DNA of 64,000 nt from contig OZ038378.1 of the NCBI GenBank assembly GCA_964036045.1, positions 27,551,450 to 27,615,449 of the forward strand, given 5' to 3'. The notes below the pieces were generated by a model, which was given only the letters and a program-made list of their open reading frames with translations, did no database searches and was not told the origin of the DNA. The translations under genes were made by a program, and so were the position numbers. Each line of letters begins with the position of its first letter. Position 1 is the first letter of the stretch. Source of the DNA: Eutreptiella sp. 'Long Island Sound 2002' (Eukaryota; Euglenozoa; Euglenophyceae; Eutreptiales; Eutreptiaceae). Of this stretch, positions 23,485 through 34,982 are shown one piece after another.

Positions 23485-24540
23485 GTGAAGCCACGAACCC
23501 TTGCACCCGTCCATCCTTCGCGACCAAGAATGTGTTTGATGTACTTCAAGATCTATCCGAGAGTATCGGAGGATCACCCGGATGCTGCAGATGGGCATCC
23601 TGAGCCCATTGTCCACGACCTGCACCAGTCGCTTGTTGAGCTTCTGGAACGGCCGGGGATCCTGAGCTTGCACGCCGTGCGCCGAGTTGGGCGTGAGCGG
23701 CAGTTGCACCTTAAGGCCCGTGCCTTATGCAGGGAAGTGGAAAAGGTCTTCGACGTGTTGGTCGACAGGGGAGCACAGGTCAGCTTGGTCAAGGCTGGGC
23801 TACTTCCGCCAGAGTGTTTGATCGACAGTCGGAAACCTGTCAGGCTGAAGGTGGCGAACGGCCAGTACATGATGGGCGGCACGAAGGAAGCGGCCATCGG
23901 GCTGCAGTTCGTGAACCACCGTGAACTGAGCTGCCCAGACCTCGGCAAGGAAGTCCTCCTGCAAGGTCGCTTCTACGAGGCCAAGATTGACTGGGACATG
24001 ATCGTTGGGTACGACTTCATGATGGAGACGGACTCCGGCGTCCTCCCGGCCCAGGCCTCCATGACCCTGTACCAGGACGACCAGCTCTCGTGGCTTTCGT
24101 CACCTGAGCACCATGTGGAATGCCAATGGATCCACCCCGAACGCAATCAGCTCGAAGTGGCCGCGCTGGACACTGAGCCAACTGGGCCAGCAAACCAGGA
24201 GTACGGCGTAATGCCGGAAGTGGCGAGCCAAGTGGTTGCCGACCTGGGAGCCTCGGATCTGGCCCTGGATGCGTTCTCTTCAGGAACCTCCGCCCATCTT
24301 CGGGTTTGTGAGAAGTACTGGAGCGCCCAGGACTCCGCTTGGAAGGAGCACTGGGGTCCGCATCAGGAATTGATCTGGATCCATTGCCCCCGTTGGGACA
24401 TTCCAAGAGCGATAGCGAAGATTCGCAAGGACCGCTCCCACCGAGGAGGAGAGTACCCGACATTGGGTAGTCTCATTGACCAACATGACCTTAAACAAGG
24501 TCGTCCTACCGGCTGGAGAGAGTGTCTATCAGGACACTAA
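23485..24540 (+). pseudogene. Element C protease and linker
   Basis: From about 23560 this frame matches B directly upstream of protease (LHAVRRVGRERQLHLK) and then the aspartic protease. The catalytic triplet reads DRG (Arg codon 23767-23769) in FDVLVDRGAQVSLV, where B has DTG; loss of the Thr/Ser should impair the enzyme. The linker after it (DWDMIVGYDFMMETDSG, DLALDAFSSGTSAHLRVCEK) aligns with B. The frame is lost near 24480, and the next part is in another register. The start given is where the frame opens; the true pol start is probably via the upstream gag frame. Confidence 0.8.
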
Positions 24541-25258
24541 GGGACAGCCCATGCCACCCCAGAGATGGCCAACGGAATTCCACTATGTGGATGGGGGCCT
24601 TGATCAGGCCGACACCACGGATTTTGTGTGTGTCAACCGCATCGTAGCGGAGCCATGGCGGCAATGCTTCGCGGTTCCCCCTGTTGACATCGGAGAATCG
24701 GAAGACCCCCTCACTGAAGAGGAGTTGGATCTGGTTCAGGGGTATATGGATCAGCCCTTTCACGACTGGGGAAGCCAGCGTGAGGGCAAGGGCCAGGATA
24801 AAGCCTGGTGGGAAGTGGACTCGATCGTCTCTGGTTCCTATGATGGGGATACCTTCGTACGGAGGGTACTGGACCACTTGTCCAGCCAGGACGAGCCAAT
24901 CGGGGGTAACCCACCCACCTACGGTGACCTGTTCCGAGGCAAGACCAGAGATGGCCCTTTCGTGGACGACGTGATCATCGCGTCCGGGGACCCCAGTATG
25001 AGCTACGAGGAGCTCCTGGAGGCACATGAGAGGGACGTCACTCGAGTGCTGGACCTTCTGGTTTGGCACAAACTCACGGGCAGCAGTGACAAGGCCACCA
25101 TTGCGGTAAGCGAGGTGGTCTTCGCTGGCCACGTAGTCGGGAACGGGCAGCGGAAGCCCATACCTGGCAAGGTGGCTGCGATCGAGCACTGGGAAAAGCC
25201 CAAAACGGTCTCTGAGCTACGGGCGTATCTGGGGTTCTGCAACTACTACTGGGGGTAG
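24476..25258 (+). pseudogene. Element C linker and internally deleted reverse transcriptase
   Basis: The linker (FVRRVLDHLSSQDEPIGGNP) aligns with B's FVARVMDHIADQYDGPVG. Then, near 24945-24955, the sequence jumps directly to the RT active-site box PFVDDVIIASGDPS. B has the fingers and palm motifs between these points (IYRHREYQL, LVVDYRG, LLDLKHGYHQ), so roughly 1 kb of RT is missing here. After the box the thumb is present (ATIAVSEVVFAGHVVGNGQ, ELRAYLGFCNYYWG). Two stops follow where B has Tyr: UAG at 25256-25258 and UAA at 25268-25270. Confidence 0.88.
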
Positions 25259-25288
25259 ATCAAGATGTAAGCCGAGTGTGCAGCCCCT

Positions 25289-25845
25289 ATGACGACCATG
25301 CTCAAGGGCAACCGACAGAAGACCAAGAAGGGGTCCAAGAAGGCTCTGGTCTGGACAGCTGAGTCCGACCGTGCCTTTGAGGGGATGAAGCAGGCGCTGC
25401 TATCCGCAGTGGGTCTGCACCTCGTGGATCCCGACCGAGGGTTCGTCCTGCGCACAGACGCTTCCGACTACGCCGTTGGCGCTGTGTTGGAACAAGTGCT
25501 TGACGATGGGAGGCACGTGCCCGTGGCCTTCTGGAGCCGAGTCCTGGCGGAAGGCCAGAGACGGACGTGGACGCCCCGAGAAAAGGAGGCGTATGCCATC
25601 GTCATGGCTCTCAGGAAATGTGCTGGGTACATAGCCCTCTATCCCGTCAACGTCTGCACCGACCATCAGAGTCTGCAGTCGTGGCACAAAGAGCACGTGG
25701 ACACCCCCACTGGTCCCGCCTCCCGACGGGCAAGATGGCATGAGACCTTGGCCAAGTTCGACCTTACGGTTGTTTATATTCCTGGAAAGGACACGCCGTG
25801 GCGGACTGTCTCAGCAGGTGGGCCTATCCCGCCAGCAAGGGCATG
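25289..25845 (+). pseudogene. Element C RNase H
   Basis: In the same frame as the preceding RT remnant beyond the two stops. Asp in VLRTDASDYAVGAVLEQ, Glu in REKEAYAIVMALRKC and Asp in NVCTDHQSLQSWHKEH are all present; B aligns throughout. The frame is lost near 25793 (GKDTPW instead of GKDNTVADCLSRW), and the ADCLSRW end continues in the next frame. The enzyme fold could be intact apart from its last residues. Confidence 0.85.
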
Positions 25846-26750
25846 ACGGATATCTCTGCCCATGGCGATGAGGCTGAGACCGCTGAAGCCAAGAGGATCA
25901 TTGAAATGGAGCGCCTGATGGAGGAGGAGGGTGTTAAATGCTTCGTCGTCATGGCTGCGGATCGCCCCCTCGGAACGAGGATGGGCAGAGCGGTCAGAGT
26001 ACTCGCCCCTGATGGAGCTGAGTCCGACAAGCACCTCTTCCCTGAGTCTTGCCTCCAGGACGACTGGACCGACGACTACGCCAAGTCTGAGGCCTTTGTG
26101 GCCGAGTATAGGGCTGTGACTGACCCTGATGACGGGCAGAAGTGGCCAAAGGGGCTGACTGAGGAAGATGGCAAGCTCTACCGGAATGGTAAGCTGCTAG
26201 TACCGGAGTCCCGGGTGCTCGAGCTGTGCGAGGCTTGGCACCACCACATGATGCACCCAGGGGTCAAGAAGCAAGCCCTTGACATGCAGCGCCGGTTCGA
26301 GATCGACCAGATCAATCTCTACACCGCCATCAAGAAGGTCAGGAAGGGTTGCTCGGTCTGTCAGGCCTGCAATCCCGATAACCGGAACGTCAAGGGGGAG
26401 GCCCAATGGACCCCGGTTCCTGACCAGCCCATGGAGAGCGTGGCCATGGACGTTTTCTCCATGCCCGAAGTGCACATTGGCAAGGAGACATTTGACTGTG
26501 TGGTTCTTTGTGTGGATCGCCACAGTGGCTACGTAGTAGCCGTTCCGGCACGCAAAAAGGGGTTGCTTGCCAAGGAAGTGGCAGTCATGATGATTCGTCA
26601 TTGGCTGACCGTCTTTGACATCCCCCGCACCATTTGCAGTGACCGAGGGCCCCAGTTTACTTGTGGCTGGTTCAAGGCTATGTGTTCCCTCATGGGAATA
26701 CGTCGTGCCAAGAGCGTCGCCTATCTCAGCCGGTCTAACGGCCGGGCTGA
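25798..26750 (+). pseudogene. Element C integrase zinc-binding domain and catalytic core
   Basis: Starts with the end of RNase H (ADCLSRWAYP) and the conserved spacer (EAKRIIEMERLMEEEGVKCF). HHCC region: CEAWHHHMMHPGVKKQ then CSVCQACNPD. Core: Asp in SVAMDVFSMPE, Asp in ICSDRGPQF and Glu in SNGRAE. One base is missing after the Glu codon near 26749 compared with B (gaa-tgg for gaa-gtg-g), moving the rest to another frame. All three catalytic residues survive. Confidence 0.88.
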
Positions 26751-27560
26751 ATGGCTGGACGGCAGCTGTTCATTAAGCTGCGCAAGATTCACATCACCAA
26801 TCCACGGCGGAACTGGTTTGAGGAGATGTGGCCTGCTCTGAAGGCCCATGATGACACCCCCACTCTGGGTGGTTTGTCCCCTCACCAGATTCTGTTCGGC
26901 AGGGACCCCCTGGCTCGGGGACTTCCCTTGTCTGGTGATGGTATGGCCATGGACGCCAAGGAATTCTTCGCGCGGCAAGAGCAAACGGCGCGGGACATCC
27001 GCCAGCAGCTCGAGAAGGAGCATGCTGAGCGTCAGAAGTCCGCCCCGAGCTCGACAGCGCAGAAGTTCAGGTTGGGAGACCCGGTGTGGGTGATCAGACC
27101 CCGCCCTATGGGCACCCACCGCACCACAACCTGGTTCACACCCGGAGAGGTGGTCCGCAGGATTGGTGAGGACACCTACTGCATCAAGGTGGGTCACGGA
27201 CAGTTCCAGGAGCGCCACGAGAGTCAGCTCCGTGTGCGGGAACCCGACCTCCGTGGCCGACATGTGTCCCTGGACTATGCCGCACATGAGGCAGATTCGG
27301 ACGATGACTATGCTGAGCAGGACGACTATACAGTCGAGAAGATCCTGGCTCAGCGTCCGAACGCCTCGGCACCCGGAGGCCCGGAGTTCAAGGTTCGTTG
27401 GCGAGGCTATGGGCCGTCCCACGACACCTGGGAACCCGTCTCCTCGTTCGTGCCGCGGGTCAATACTCCCTTCATGGAGTACATCCGCAGGCGCAAGACC
27501 AAGATCCATGTCTCGGACTTGGCAGCACTCATCCGGGCAATTGCAGCCAGGGGCGCCTGA
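26751..27560 (+). pseudogene. Element C integrase C-terminus and chromodomain
   Basis: Continues the integrase core after the 1-base deletion: AGRQLFIKLRKIHITNP, GLSPHQILFGRDPLARGLPL, then a charged helix (EQTARDIRQQLEKEHAERQK) and the C-terminal domain (LGDPVWVIRPRP, WFTPGEVVRRIGEDTYCIKV). The chromodomain is at about 27320-27495: YTVEKILAQRPN, FKVRWRGYGPSHDTWEPVSS, FMEYIRRRK. The frame ends at UGA 27558-27560, a natural-looking C-terminus. Once the preceding frameshift is set aside, nothing in this part looks broken. Confidence 0.87.
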
Positions 27561-29038
27561 TCGCCGCCCTGAGCTCTCCCCTGATGCAGTTTGAGCGCTT
27601 GTGTGGTCGACGGATCGTCCCTCACTTGCTTGCTCTCTTACATCTTCCGGTGACCTGCCATCAGAGTGGCCATATACCCCCCCCTGCTGAATCCAGGGGA
27701 GGATGACCCCTCTCTTCAACTTTTATTCGTCACTCCCCGCCTGCTGAATCCTTGGGAAACCAGGTAGGGCGACTGACCTTGTCATCTTCTGAGCTCTTAG
27801 GGCCTTGGAGCCCATACGACGTTGCGCAACGGATGCCGCTGTCATCGGCATTGCGATTTTTTGGTGTGTGGTCTGGTCCCGTGGCACTTGCGGGGTCCAG
27901 ACCAGTCGACGTGTGTCTGCAGACTATATATGGCCTGAACTGAGGCGTTTTCCTGTACACCCTCCTGCATATGCCTTATCCTAACCGGGGCGATGTTTGG
28001 CACTCTGTCCAGACTGTGTTTACACGCCTGTTTACCTGATTATTGTTTACTTTTTCTGTTCCCCAGGATATGTGCATCTGTATGTCGAGTGTTGTCAGCC
28101 CATCACCCAGATGTGGACTGTTTTTTTTTGCGAACCGGAATACGAAGGCGCCTTGAGTCTCCGTTTACATGCTCTTACGTAAGGTCCAGCCTGGACCAGT
28201 ACCTAAGTACAGATTCTACTGTTTGAGTACCCGTGATACCGTGTGCCCTAGTGGCTGTGATGTGCTGAGATCCTGATGGCGCCAGGCGGGAAGCCCAGTT
28301 GCCTGACTACACTCCCAGCGGTCCGCCACTGTCAGTCCCAGTGTGAGCCTACCGACTCGCAGACGCCCTTGCAGTCGGGTGGCGACCTCTGGTGTTCCTG
28401 ACCTCGGTCAGTCTGCCTGGGAAACTGGTGATTTGAGGAGTCGACGCCTCCGCCCACAGTGCATGATGACTCCCTCATGTATGGCCTTTGTGGTAATAGG
28501 GCGGGGGAAGAGACGGCCTTGATGCCTGATCCCTTAAGGACGAGCTCGTTCGGCTGTACCACTCTGGACTCGCGTCGTGGATATGGACATGGTGCGCCCG
28601 AGGAAGGACCCGTGGGGACTCTCCCCCAGCTGGCGGGCCTTGGGAAGCTTGGGGTAGCCTGATGGATCTTTGTGGTCGCCTTCGACCTGTGGGACCGCCT
28701 CGGTCGTCGTGTGACGCCTATGTTGGCCGTGTGTGCCACTGCCACTGTGGTAGTGACCGTCGCAGCCGGCACCTGGTGCGCCTGGTATGGGTTAACGGGT
28801 CCTTTGGATGCCGAACAATCGCCGCCAGGACCCGGGACTTGATACTTGATACTATACTTGCAGTTACCAACAGCTACAGCACCGTACCTGTCTTACTGTG
28901 GGATTTGGGCAGCCTAACCTGCAAATCAGCCTGAAGTGAGGATGTGACACCCCCCTGCTTCAGGGGATGGTCCTGGGTACCCGCTGCAATGCTTGGGTGT
29001 TATCGAGCCCCCCCCAGGGTTTGCTCTAAGGAGGGGGG
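27561..29038 (+). other. Element C 3' noncoding region with polypurine tract
   Basis: About 1.5 kb without a supported ORF. TAAGGAGGGGGG at 29027-29038 directly precedes the LTR start TGAAGCGG and is the polypurine tract. Near 27680 and 27730 the phrase CCTGCTGAATCC occurs twice about 60 bp apart. Confidence 0.75.
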
Positions 29039-32000
29039 TGAAGCGGTACCCAGAACCCCATGACCATGGTGGGGTATACAACCGGTCTCCGTGTGCCCAC
29101 TAACCCCATGTACGGAGGGGAAGATGCCCGGTGAAGCCCGGTGAGAGCCCTGCAGGAGCGTGTCCCTTGCCATAAAGCCCCCGTGACGGCATTCCGGCCA
29201 CTTGGGGCATGTTACCATGTACCGGCAAACTGCCATTTGCCGGTATCTTACCATGTCACGCCAATCTGCCCCGCACCGCCTTCGGCCGTCGATTCGGCAA
29301 CTTAACCCCAACAACAGATGTAGGTAAGACGTGTTTCTGTGAGAGATCTGGGCATTTCAGCTATTAGCGGCCGCATCGGCAACCGATGCGTCGCCCGCTG
29401 AGATTTACACATCAGAATATCAGGAATCAACAGGGTTTTATTTTCATATTGTTTCCGTAAATTTTCACGCTTCCGTTCTGATAATCAATGTTTTGACTGC
29501 TGGCGGTTGGCTCGCGACTTTAGCGTAACCGCCAGTTTAACTGTTATTTACAGACATTTTAGCGCAATCCGTGACGAAGACTCTAAAGTCTTCAGGAATT
29601 GCATTGATGCATCTGCAATTTTCACGTTGTACACTCGCAACCTTTCAAGATGTCGAAATCGGATTTTCCGACTTTGACATCCCCGCACTTGATTTGACCT
29701 CTTTCGACTGGACCTACGTGCTTCCCTATGCACGAATCAACTTTCCTTTTGTCTTGCCCTCCATTTGTCTTAGAGATATGGGCAAAACAAAGTTGATTCG
29801 TGAGGCCACTTGTGAGGGTCATATCTCGTGCTGCTTGCGAGGAATGACAAGAAGGAAGCATGGGATGTATTCACAATACTCCGGACGTAATTTAGGAAGC
29901 TTTATACGCCTTGCGTCTCCACACGTGCGCGCTAGCGTAATGGATCATGGTCAAGAGGGTAGAGTTTGCGTTATAACTCTTCGGCCATGATATTGCGTGC
30001 GTTAAGATAACTTTCGAGTGTAGCGCGCGAGTGTTGGTGTTACATAGGAACTTTCCCTGAGTTCCTATGAGCGATTGACACAATGTTATGCCCTTGGAGG
30101 GGCATGACATATCGTGGGGGGAGCTACCTTTTTGGGCAGTATGTGGTATGTGCCATGTGTTGTATTGCGTGCCCATTTGGCGGGTTTGGCTAAGAGCGAT
30201 ACACCCACCAATGGACTTCATATTGCACGAGGCCCTTCCTTATACTCCCCACAATCAATTGCAAGCCTAACCTTCGTGGAGGGAAGCTTGTGTGGCGATC
30301 CCAAAGCGATGCGTTGGGAGCAAGGTGTGTGTTTTGCAATTTTCCATATTTTCATGTGCCCACTTGGGAAGTAGCGCTCGTGACCTTTCAAAGCGCCCCA
30401 AGTGGAGCACATATGTGGAATCAGAGGTCATTGGTGCCAAGTCATTGTGTTTAGAAGGATTTGTCGATTACTCAATCCAAGCCGAAGATATTATAATATA
30501 TTTGTGCGCCTTTCAAGGCACTTTTGGGTGTTTTTTCGCCAATATTGCTGTTCTTTGCCCGTCATGATGTCAAGTGGCGACCGTGTAACTTAACGATGCG
30601 CTCAATTGACATCATGACCCAAGTATGTTATGAGGGTACATACTTTGGTGCCCAACATATCTTGGACCCGGCGGGAAAATTCCTCTTGGGCTTGGCATAC
30701 CGTGGCCGCCATGTTGGCGATTTGGGACTATCCGAAATCATGGGCTCACCTGGCGACCCTGCCATTCCCAAAACCGGAGGAGTTGGGCGACACCCAAAAG
30801 ATATGTTGGACACATATGACTTGATACCAATCCTATGGCACACTCCGGTCCAAGCCGGGCATGTGCCTCATTTGCCCCAACTGTTAACACAACCATGAGT
30901 GTGCGCATTTTCTGCCATTTTGAGCAATTTTCGGCATTTTCTGCCCGCCGTGCACCATGTTCAGCCACCTCGTGCACGCCGGACGCATGGACCAATGGGC
31001 CATATATGACATGGGTGATATGGGCATTGGTCCCCATGGCTCGCACACCATGTGGGCGAGGCGGAGCAATCTTCGTTAGGGTGCTAGCCCAAAGTGAGTG
31101 TGGACAATTTTGCCATTTTGGCACTTGTGGACCCTATTGGGATTGTCACCACGCCAAGTGGCATGAAGATCTTAGAGAGCCAGGTGCGTGGGAGTCTATG
31201 TTGAACTCCCCGTGGATGGCGTATGGAATGGCAGATCCGATCTCCAAGCCGGCGTGGAGATATACTATTGGGAGCACCCCCGAATTAGGGCTCATTTTGA
31301 GTAGCCAAAATGACCAATTTTTGGGACCCCAATTTCACCCCCCCGTGTGGTCCATTGGCGGCCCCATATCTCTCTGCCCACATGGAGCCCGGAGGTAATT
31401 CCAAGTTGTACACTCTGATGGAAGTCCTAGGTCCTGCCTCCCACCCTGTGAGCCATTGGCCCTGCCCTGGCTGGGCGAGCCATGCGTGAGAATGATGCCA
31501 ATTTTGGTGGTTTTGGCATCAAGACCCCACTTGATGACCCTGTGGTGCCCTGATGCCGGGACCTCAGAGGGAACCAGGTTGGGTGAGGGCTCCAAGGAGT
31601 TTGTTCTCGAAGGGCATAGGGTCAGTTGCTTCGTCCCCACCTCTGGCGGGTCCAGACGAGGGGTCAATTTTGGAGATTTTTGAGCTAATATCAGTTTGGG
31701 CTGAAACAGCCTATTTTCAGCTACCAACTCCTAGGGGATGATGGCGGGGCTGTATCTCTGGCACAGAGTGAAGTTGGGACATGCTGTCAAGGGAGCATGG
31801 GGGTCAACCTTGGTGCTACTTGGTTCCCAGGAACTCGCCTGTGGCTGGGCGGGACACCTCCCCTACTGGCAGGGTTTCAGGGTCCGGACTGAGCAGGGTA
31901 TGGGTTGTGTTTGAGCCCCCGCCCCCACCAGCCACTGAGAGGGTCGGACCTGGGATTGGGATATGAGTTGGGACTGAGTGTCTATTGTCCTGTGATGCAT

Positions 32001-32215
32001 TTACCTGAGTCCAGTCTTCACTCCATGTGTACATATCCTGATGTGTTGCTGTACATACTTTCGTTCCCTTGTTGCAGAGTGGCAAGGATCCTGAAACGCT
32101 TTGTCACATGACACGAGCGTATTGGTGCCCCTGTGAGCGCAGTGCTTTGCCTGCCTGCTTGCTTGTGCGTGTCACCGCAGCGTCCCGTGGCCAGGCCCCG
32201 CACAGGAACGCGTCA
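29039..32215 (+). repeat. 3' LTR of element C (3177 bp)
   Basis: Copy of 15460-18645 with the same termini; followed by the duplicated target CTTG. Its hairpin at 29649-29681 carries an extra base, and the flanking stretch (29641-29650) lacks bases present in the 5' copy. Confidence 0.93.
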
Positions 32216-32219
32216 CTTG

Positions 32220-33594
32220 CCGTTTGCTGACCAGGTAAGTACACAAAACGCAAAAATGAGCAAAAATTGAGGTCAAAAACATGAAAATATGTCCAAATAC
32301 AAAGTTGTCATGATGGTATATCTCTATGCTCACCCATGATATCCGCTCATGGTTCAATACACAAATCATTGGAACCATTTGCGAACAATTCCCCCACTTG
32401 GATCCCCAATCGGGCGCATGGAGATACCTTCGCCACTCGTATGTACATGCCCCATGAAAATCAGAGTGCACTCATGGATCTCTTTGCCTAACATACCATG
32501 AGCAATACATACGCGGTAGACTTAGTCTAGCGCTTTGAATTCCACAATTGGGACATGGGCAAAGCCCTTGCCACGTGTGGCTCTCCATTTCTTCGGCCAC
32601 ACGAAGATATATAACATGGGCGTGAGCATATCAAGACATATACTACCCATATTACACATAACCCTTAAAATTGGCTCCCAAAATGGTATGCCATGCCCCT
32701 CCATGGTCATAACTTTGGGTTAAACGGACGTGGGAACCTAAGGAAAGATGCTATGCAACCGCAAGACTAATGCGCTACACTCGTAAGTCATAATATCAAG
32801 TCCGGACACATGGTCAACAAGTTTTAAACAAGTTTCTACGATGTTGACCATGATCCTATGATACAACGAGTGTGTGTGACGACTTAAGGTGTTGGATCCT
32901 ACTAAAAATAAGTTGCGACTAAGGCGCTTGCAACGCAACCCCCCTTATTCTCTTTCCTCACACTCGCGCGTAGATATGGCCCTTCAAAATGGTCCCACGA
33001 TTCACTTTTGTTTCCCTTATATCTCCAAGTCAAATGGGTAGCAAGTATAAGGGAAACCTGATTTGGGCATAGGGAAAGGAGTATGACCACTCTAGGAAGA
33101 CCAAATCAAGTGCGGCGATGTCGAAGTCGAAAATCCGATTTCGACATCGCGAAAAATTCAGATTAAAATTTCGAGTGCATATTTAGAAAATTGCGGAAGC
33201 AACGAACCCTTTACTGATGAAATCTGACCCTTCATCGGGGTTTCCGCCAAAATATCTGGAAATAACAGTTAACCAATCGGTTACCGCAAAATTGCCAGCC
33301 AACTGACAGTCGCCGATACATTGACCATCAGAACGAAAGGCTGAAAAATTACGGAAACCTTATGATAATAAAACCCTGTTGATTCCTGATATTCTGATAT
33401 ATAAATCTCAGCTGGCGGCGCCTCGGTACTGAATATGGCCGCTCATAGCCGGAATGGCCAAACCTATCACACTATCACATCAGGTTAGGTCAGGTGGACA
33501 GGAGAGTATGATATCAGCCAATGGCGGCTTGCCGGCACATAGATACACACCCCAAGTGACCCAAAGATTGCCACGGGGGTCCGAACCGGCTTCA
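32220..33594 (-). repeat. 5' LTR of element B, outer part
   Basis: Continues the LTR interrupted at 15459. It matches 4720-6079 of the other LTR and ends at TTCA (33591-33594), the complement of the TGAA start. The target copy CACC follows at 33595-33598. The hairpin at 33117-33148 is the cleanest of the four copies. Confidence 0.92.
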
Positions 33595-33598
33595 CACC

Positions 33599-33850
33599 CT
33601 GCTCCTGGAATCCGACAGAGCACAAGAAAATTGGTAAAAGATGGCAAGTAATTTGCCGCCCAGAGCAATGCTACATGAGGTGGTGGAACACTTACACGAG
33701 CTGCTCCACGTGAGCAGCCAAAGTGTGGAAAAACTGTTGGAGATTTTAAAAGCAACAATACAGTCACCGAAGCTCGTGGACGTCGAATGAACGGTCACAA
33801 AGAACTGCTTGTATTGCCAGCCCTACGTACCGGAATTTGCACAGCACACC
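33599..33850 (+). pseudogene. Element F integrase zinc-finger region, resumed after element B
   Basis: Reading across the B insertion, the frame DGH continues as PAPGIRQSTRKLVKDGK. After a stop and frame change, a typical integrase HHCC finger follows: LPPRAMLHEVVEHLHELLHV, a helix ending KLLEILKATIQ, then CLYC after one more stop (about 33800-33815). This confirms that B landed inside F integrase. The similarity ends near 33846, where the GGTTGAACC-type motif region starts; the F catalytic core is not seen in the window. Confidence 0.7.
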
Positions 33851-34411
33851 TAGTTGAACCCTACTCAACCCCCTCCTCAAGCGGTTCGACCGCCCCCCCC
33901 CCCCATCCCAATCATATGGCGCATTGCAGATATTTTCCGGTCTTAAATAGGGAGCCACCTCTGCGTGGTGCACCTCTGACTTGTTTCTACACGTGCAACC
34001 CATGGAATCCTGAATGTTGTGCAACTTGTATGATTTTTTCAACCCCCTGGTGTATCCCTAGTTCAAGACCCTGGTCGAACCACATGCCGGGCAAGCATTT
34101 TTTAGGACAATGAGAAACATGATATTGCGTGTTGGTGCAAGCCAAAAAAAGAGGAAAATTGTAATCATTCACACTATTGTTGAACTTTAAGTCATTGAAG
34201 ATTGAAAACCTCTGGAACGAGCATGTTTGTGTGGGCCAAAATTGGATCATTCTGCTGGCGCGCGCTACCATCGGTTCGACCGCGTTCAACCGCCCAAAAT
34301 GACCCGGTTGAACCAGTTAACCGTGGCTGAACCCCCTGTGCGCGGCATGGAGCGTAGCGCGCACGAAGGGCGAAAAACAAGAGAAAATGCGCACTAATGA
34401 AGAAAATGTGT
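33851..34411. other. Intergenic segment with GGTTGAACC-type motifs and a 12-C run
   Basis: Contains GTTGAACCC, GGTTCGACC, GGTCGAACC, GTTCAACCG and GGTTGAACC in both orientations, and twelve consecutive C at 33893-33904. The motif clusters recur at 35881-35952 and 44162-44229. No gene is supported. It may be a terminal region of the unrecognised element encoding the minus-strand ORFs. Confidence 0.45.
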
Positions 34412-34933
34412 TCACAACGGAAAGTTGAACTCATGCGTACGGCGTTGCAAGAAGGCGGGCACTTTGTCCCGTGCTACACCCGTATACATCGCAATGGCAT
34501 ACCGCTTTCCGGGCGACAGAAGTGGACAATGAGGGCGCCACACATTGAATATGACAGCATCCCGCGGATCCACAATGTGACCCACTACAGGACCTCTTCC
34601 ATACAACACACTCCCTTCTCGTGTCGGCGCATGAACAGGGATTAGCCCCTCCGTCCGAAATTCCCCCCCCTCAACGCCCCCGACACACAACTCCGCACTA
34701 AGTGCGGAGACATACCCGAGGTGAACGTGCAATTTCATGGGGCGGTGGCCGTCCCGATGCACGATTGCGACGGCGGTCCACGAGACGCTGGGGAATATTT
34801 CCCTTAGATATGTATTGACAGACTTTACAAAACTGGCATTGCCTTTCGTGGCGGCGCAAAGGGTGACCATGGTGCGGAAATATGGGATACCCACGCACCG
34901 CCCTACAAAGTTGTCGGCGGTAACGTGTCCCAT
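34412..34933 (-). CDS. Unrecognised 173-residue ORF
   Basis: I do not recognise this protein. The frame from about 34933 encodes a composition typical of a folded protein (NFVGRCVGIPYFRTMVTL, YLREIFPSVSWTAVAIVHRD, DAVIFNVWRPHCPLLSPGKR) with a strong G/C preference at third positions, unlike the random ORFs of the GC arrays. It follows, in a different frame, the acidic ORF at 34983-35429, so it could be a later exon or the frameshifted C-terminus of the same gene. The first residues at the ORF start are uncertain because the frame could open upstream through a splice. No signal peptide or membrane segment is evident. Confidence 0.4.
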   Translation of the reverse strand: MGHVTADNFVGRCVGIPYFRTMVTLCAATKGNASFVKSVNTYLREIFPSVSWTAVAIVHRDGHRPMKLHVHLGYVSALSAELCVGGVEGGEFRTEGLIPVHAPTREGSVLYGRGPVVGHIVDPRDAVIFNVWRPHCPLLSPGKRYAIAMYTGVARDKVPAFLQRRTHEFNFPL

Positions 34934-34982
34934 GCTTCTCCTTTTTCAACCATCTCTTTAGTTTCTCTATCGCGCTGGCGAG

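Larger units (their letters stand above)
15460..32215 (+). mobile_element. Element C: large Ty3/gypsy chromovirus with 3.18-kb LTRs, inserted in the LTR of B
   Basis: Flanked by LTRs 15460-18645 and 29039-32215 that start TGAAGCGG and end CGTCA, with CTTG duplicated outside them (15456-15459, 32216-32219). The interior (18646-29038) encodes gag, protease, a partly deleted RT, RNase H, integrase and chromodomain in order on the plus strand. It is the youngest layer of the nest. Even so, the coding region is broken by about five frameshifts, stops and an RT deletion, while the LTRs differ by only about 2 percent in the stretch I compared. That suggests it may have been copied in already defective, helped by another copy. 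Confidence 0.93.
3761..33594 (-). mobile_element. Element B: Ty3/gypsy chromovirus on the minus strand, itself split by element C
   Basis: Two LTRs of the same orientation bound it: 3761-6079 (2319 bp) and 14479-15459 joined to 32220-33594. The right copy totals 2356 bp, the difference being a 37-bp indel at the site where C lies. LTRs begin TGAAGCC and end TTTA on the minus strand. CACC is duplicated on both sides (3757-3760 and 33595-33598). The 8.4-kb interior runs gag, protease, RT, RNase H, integrase, chromodomain from right to left. The copy is dead: frameshifts in gag, before protease and in integrase, several UGA/UAG codons, and Asn for the first Asp of the RT active-site pair. Confidence 0.93.

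Noticed and set aside
28662-28934. 90-codon ORF in the C 3' noncoding region
   Set aside because: No domain, no counterpart in B, and ordinary composition for the region.
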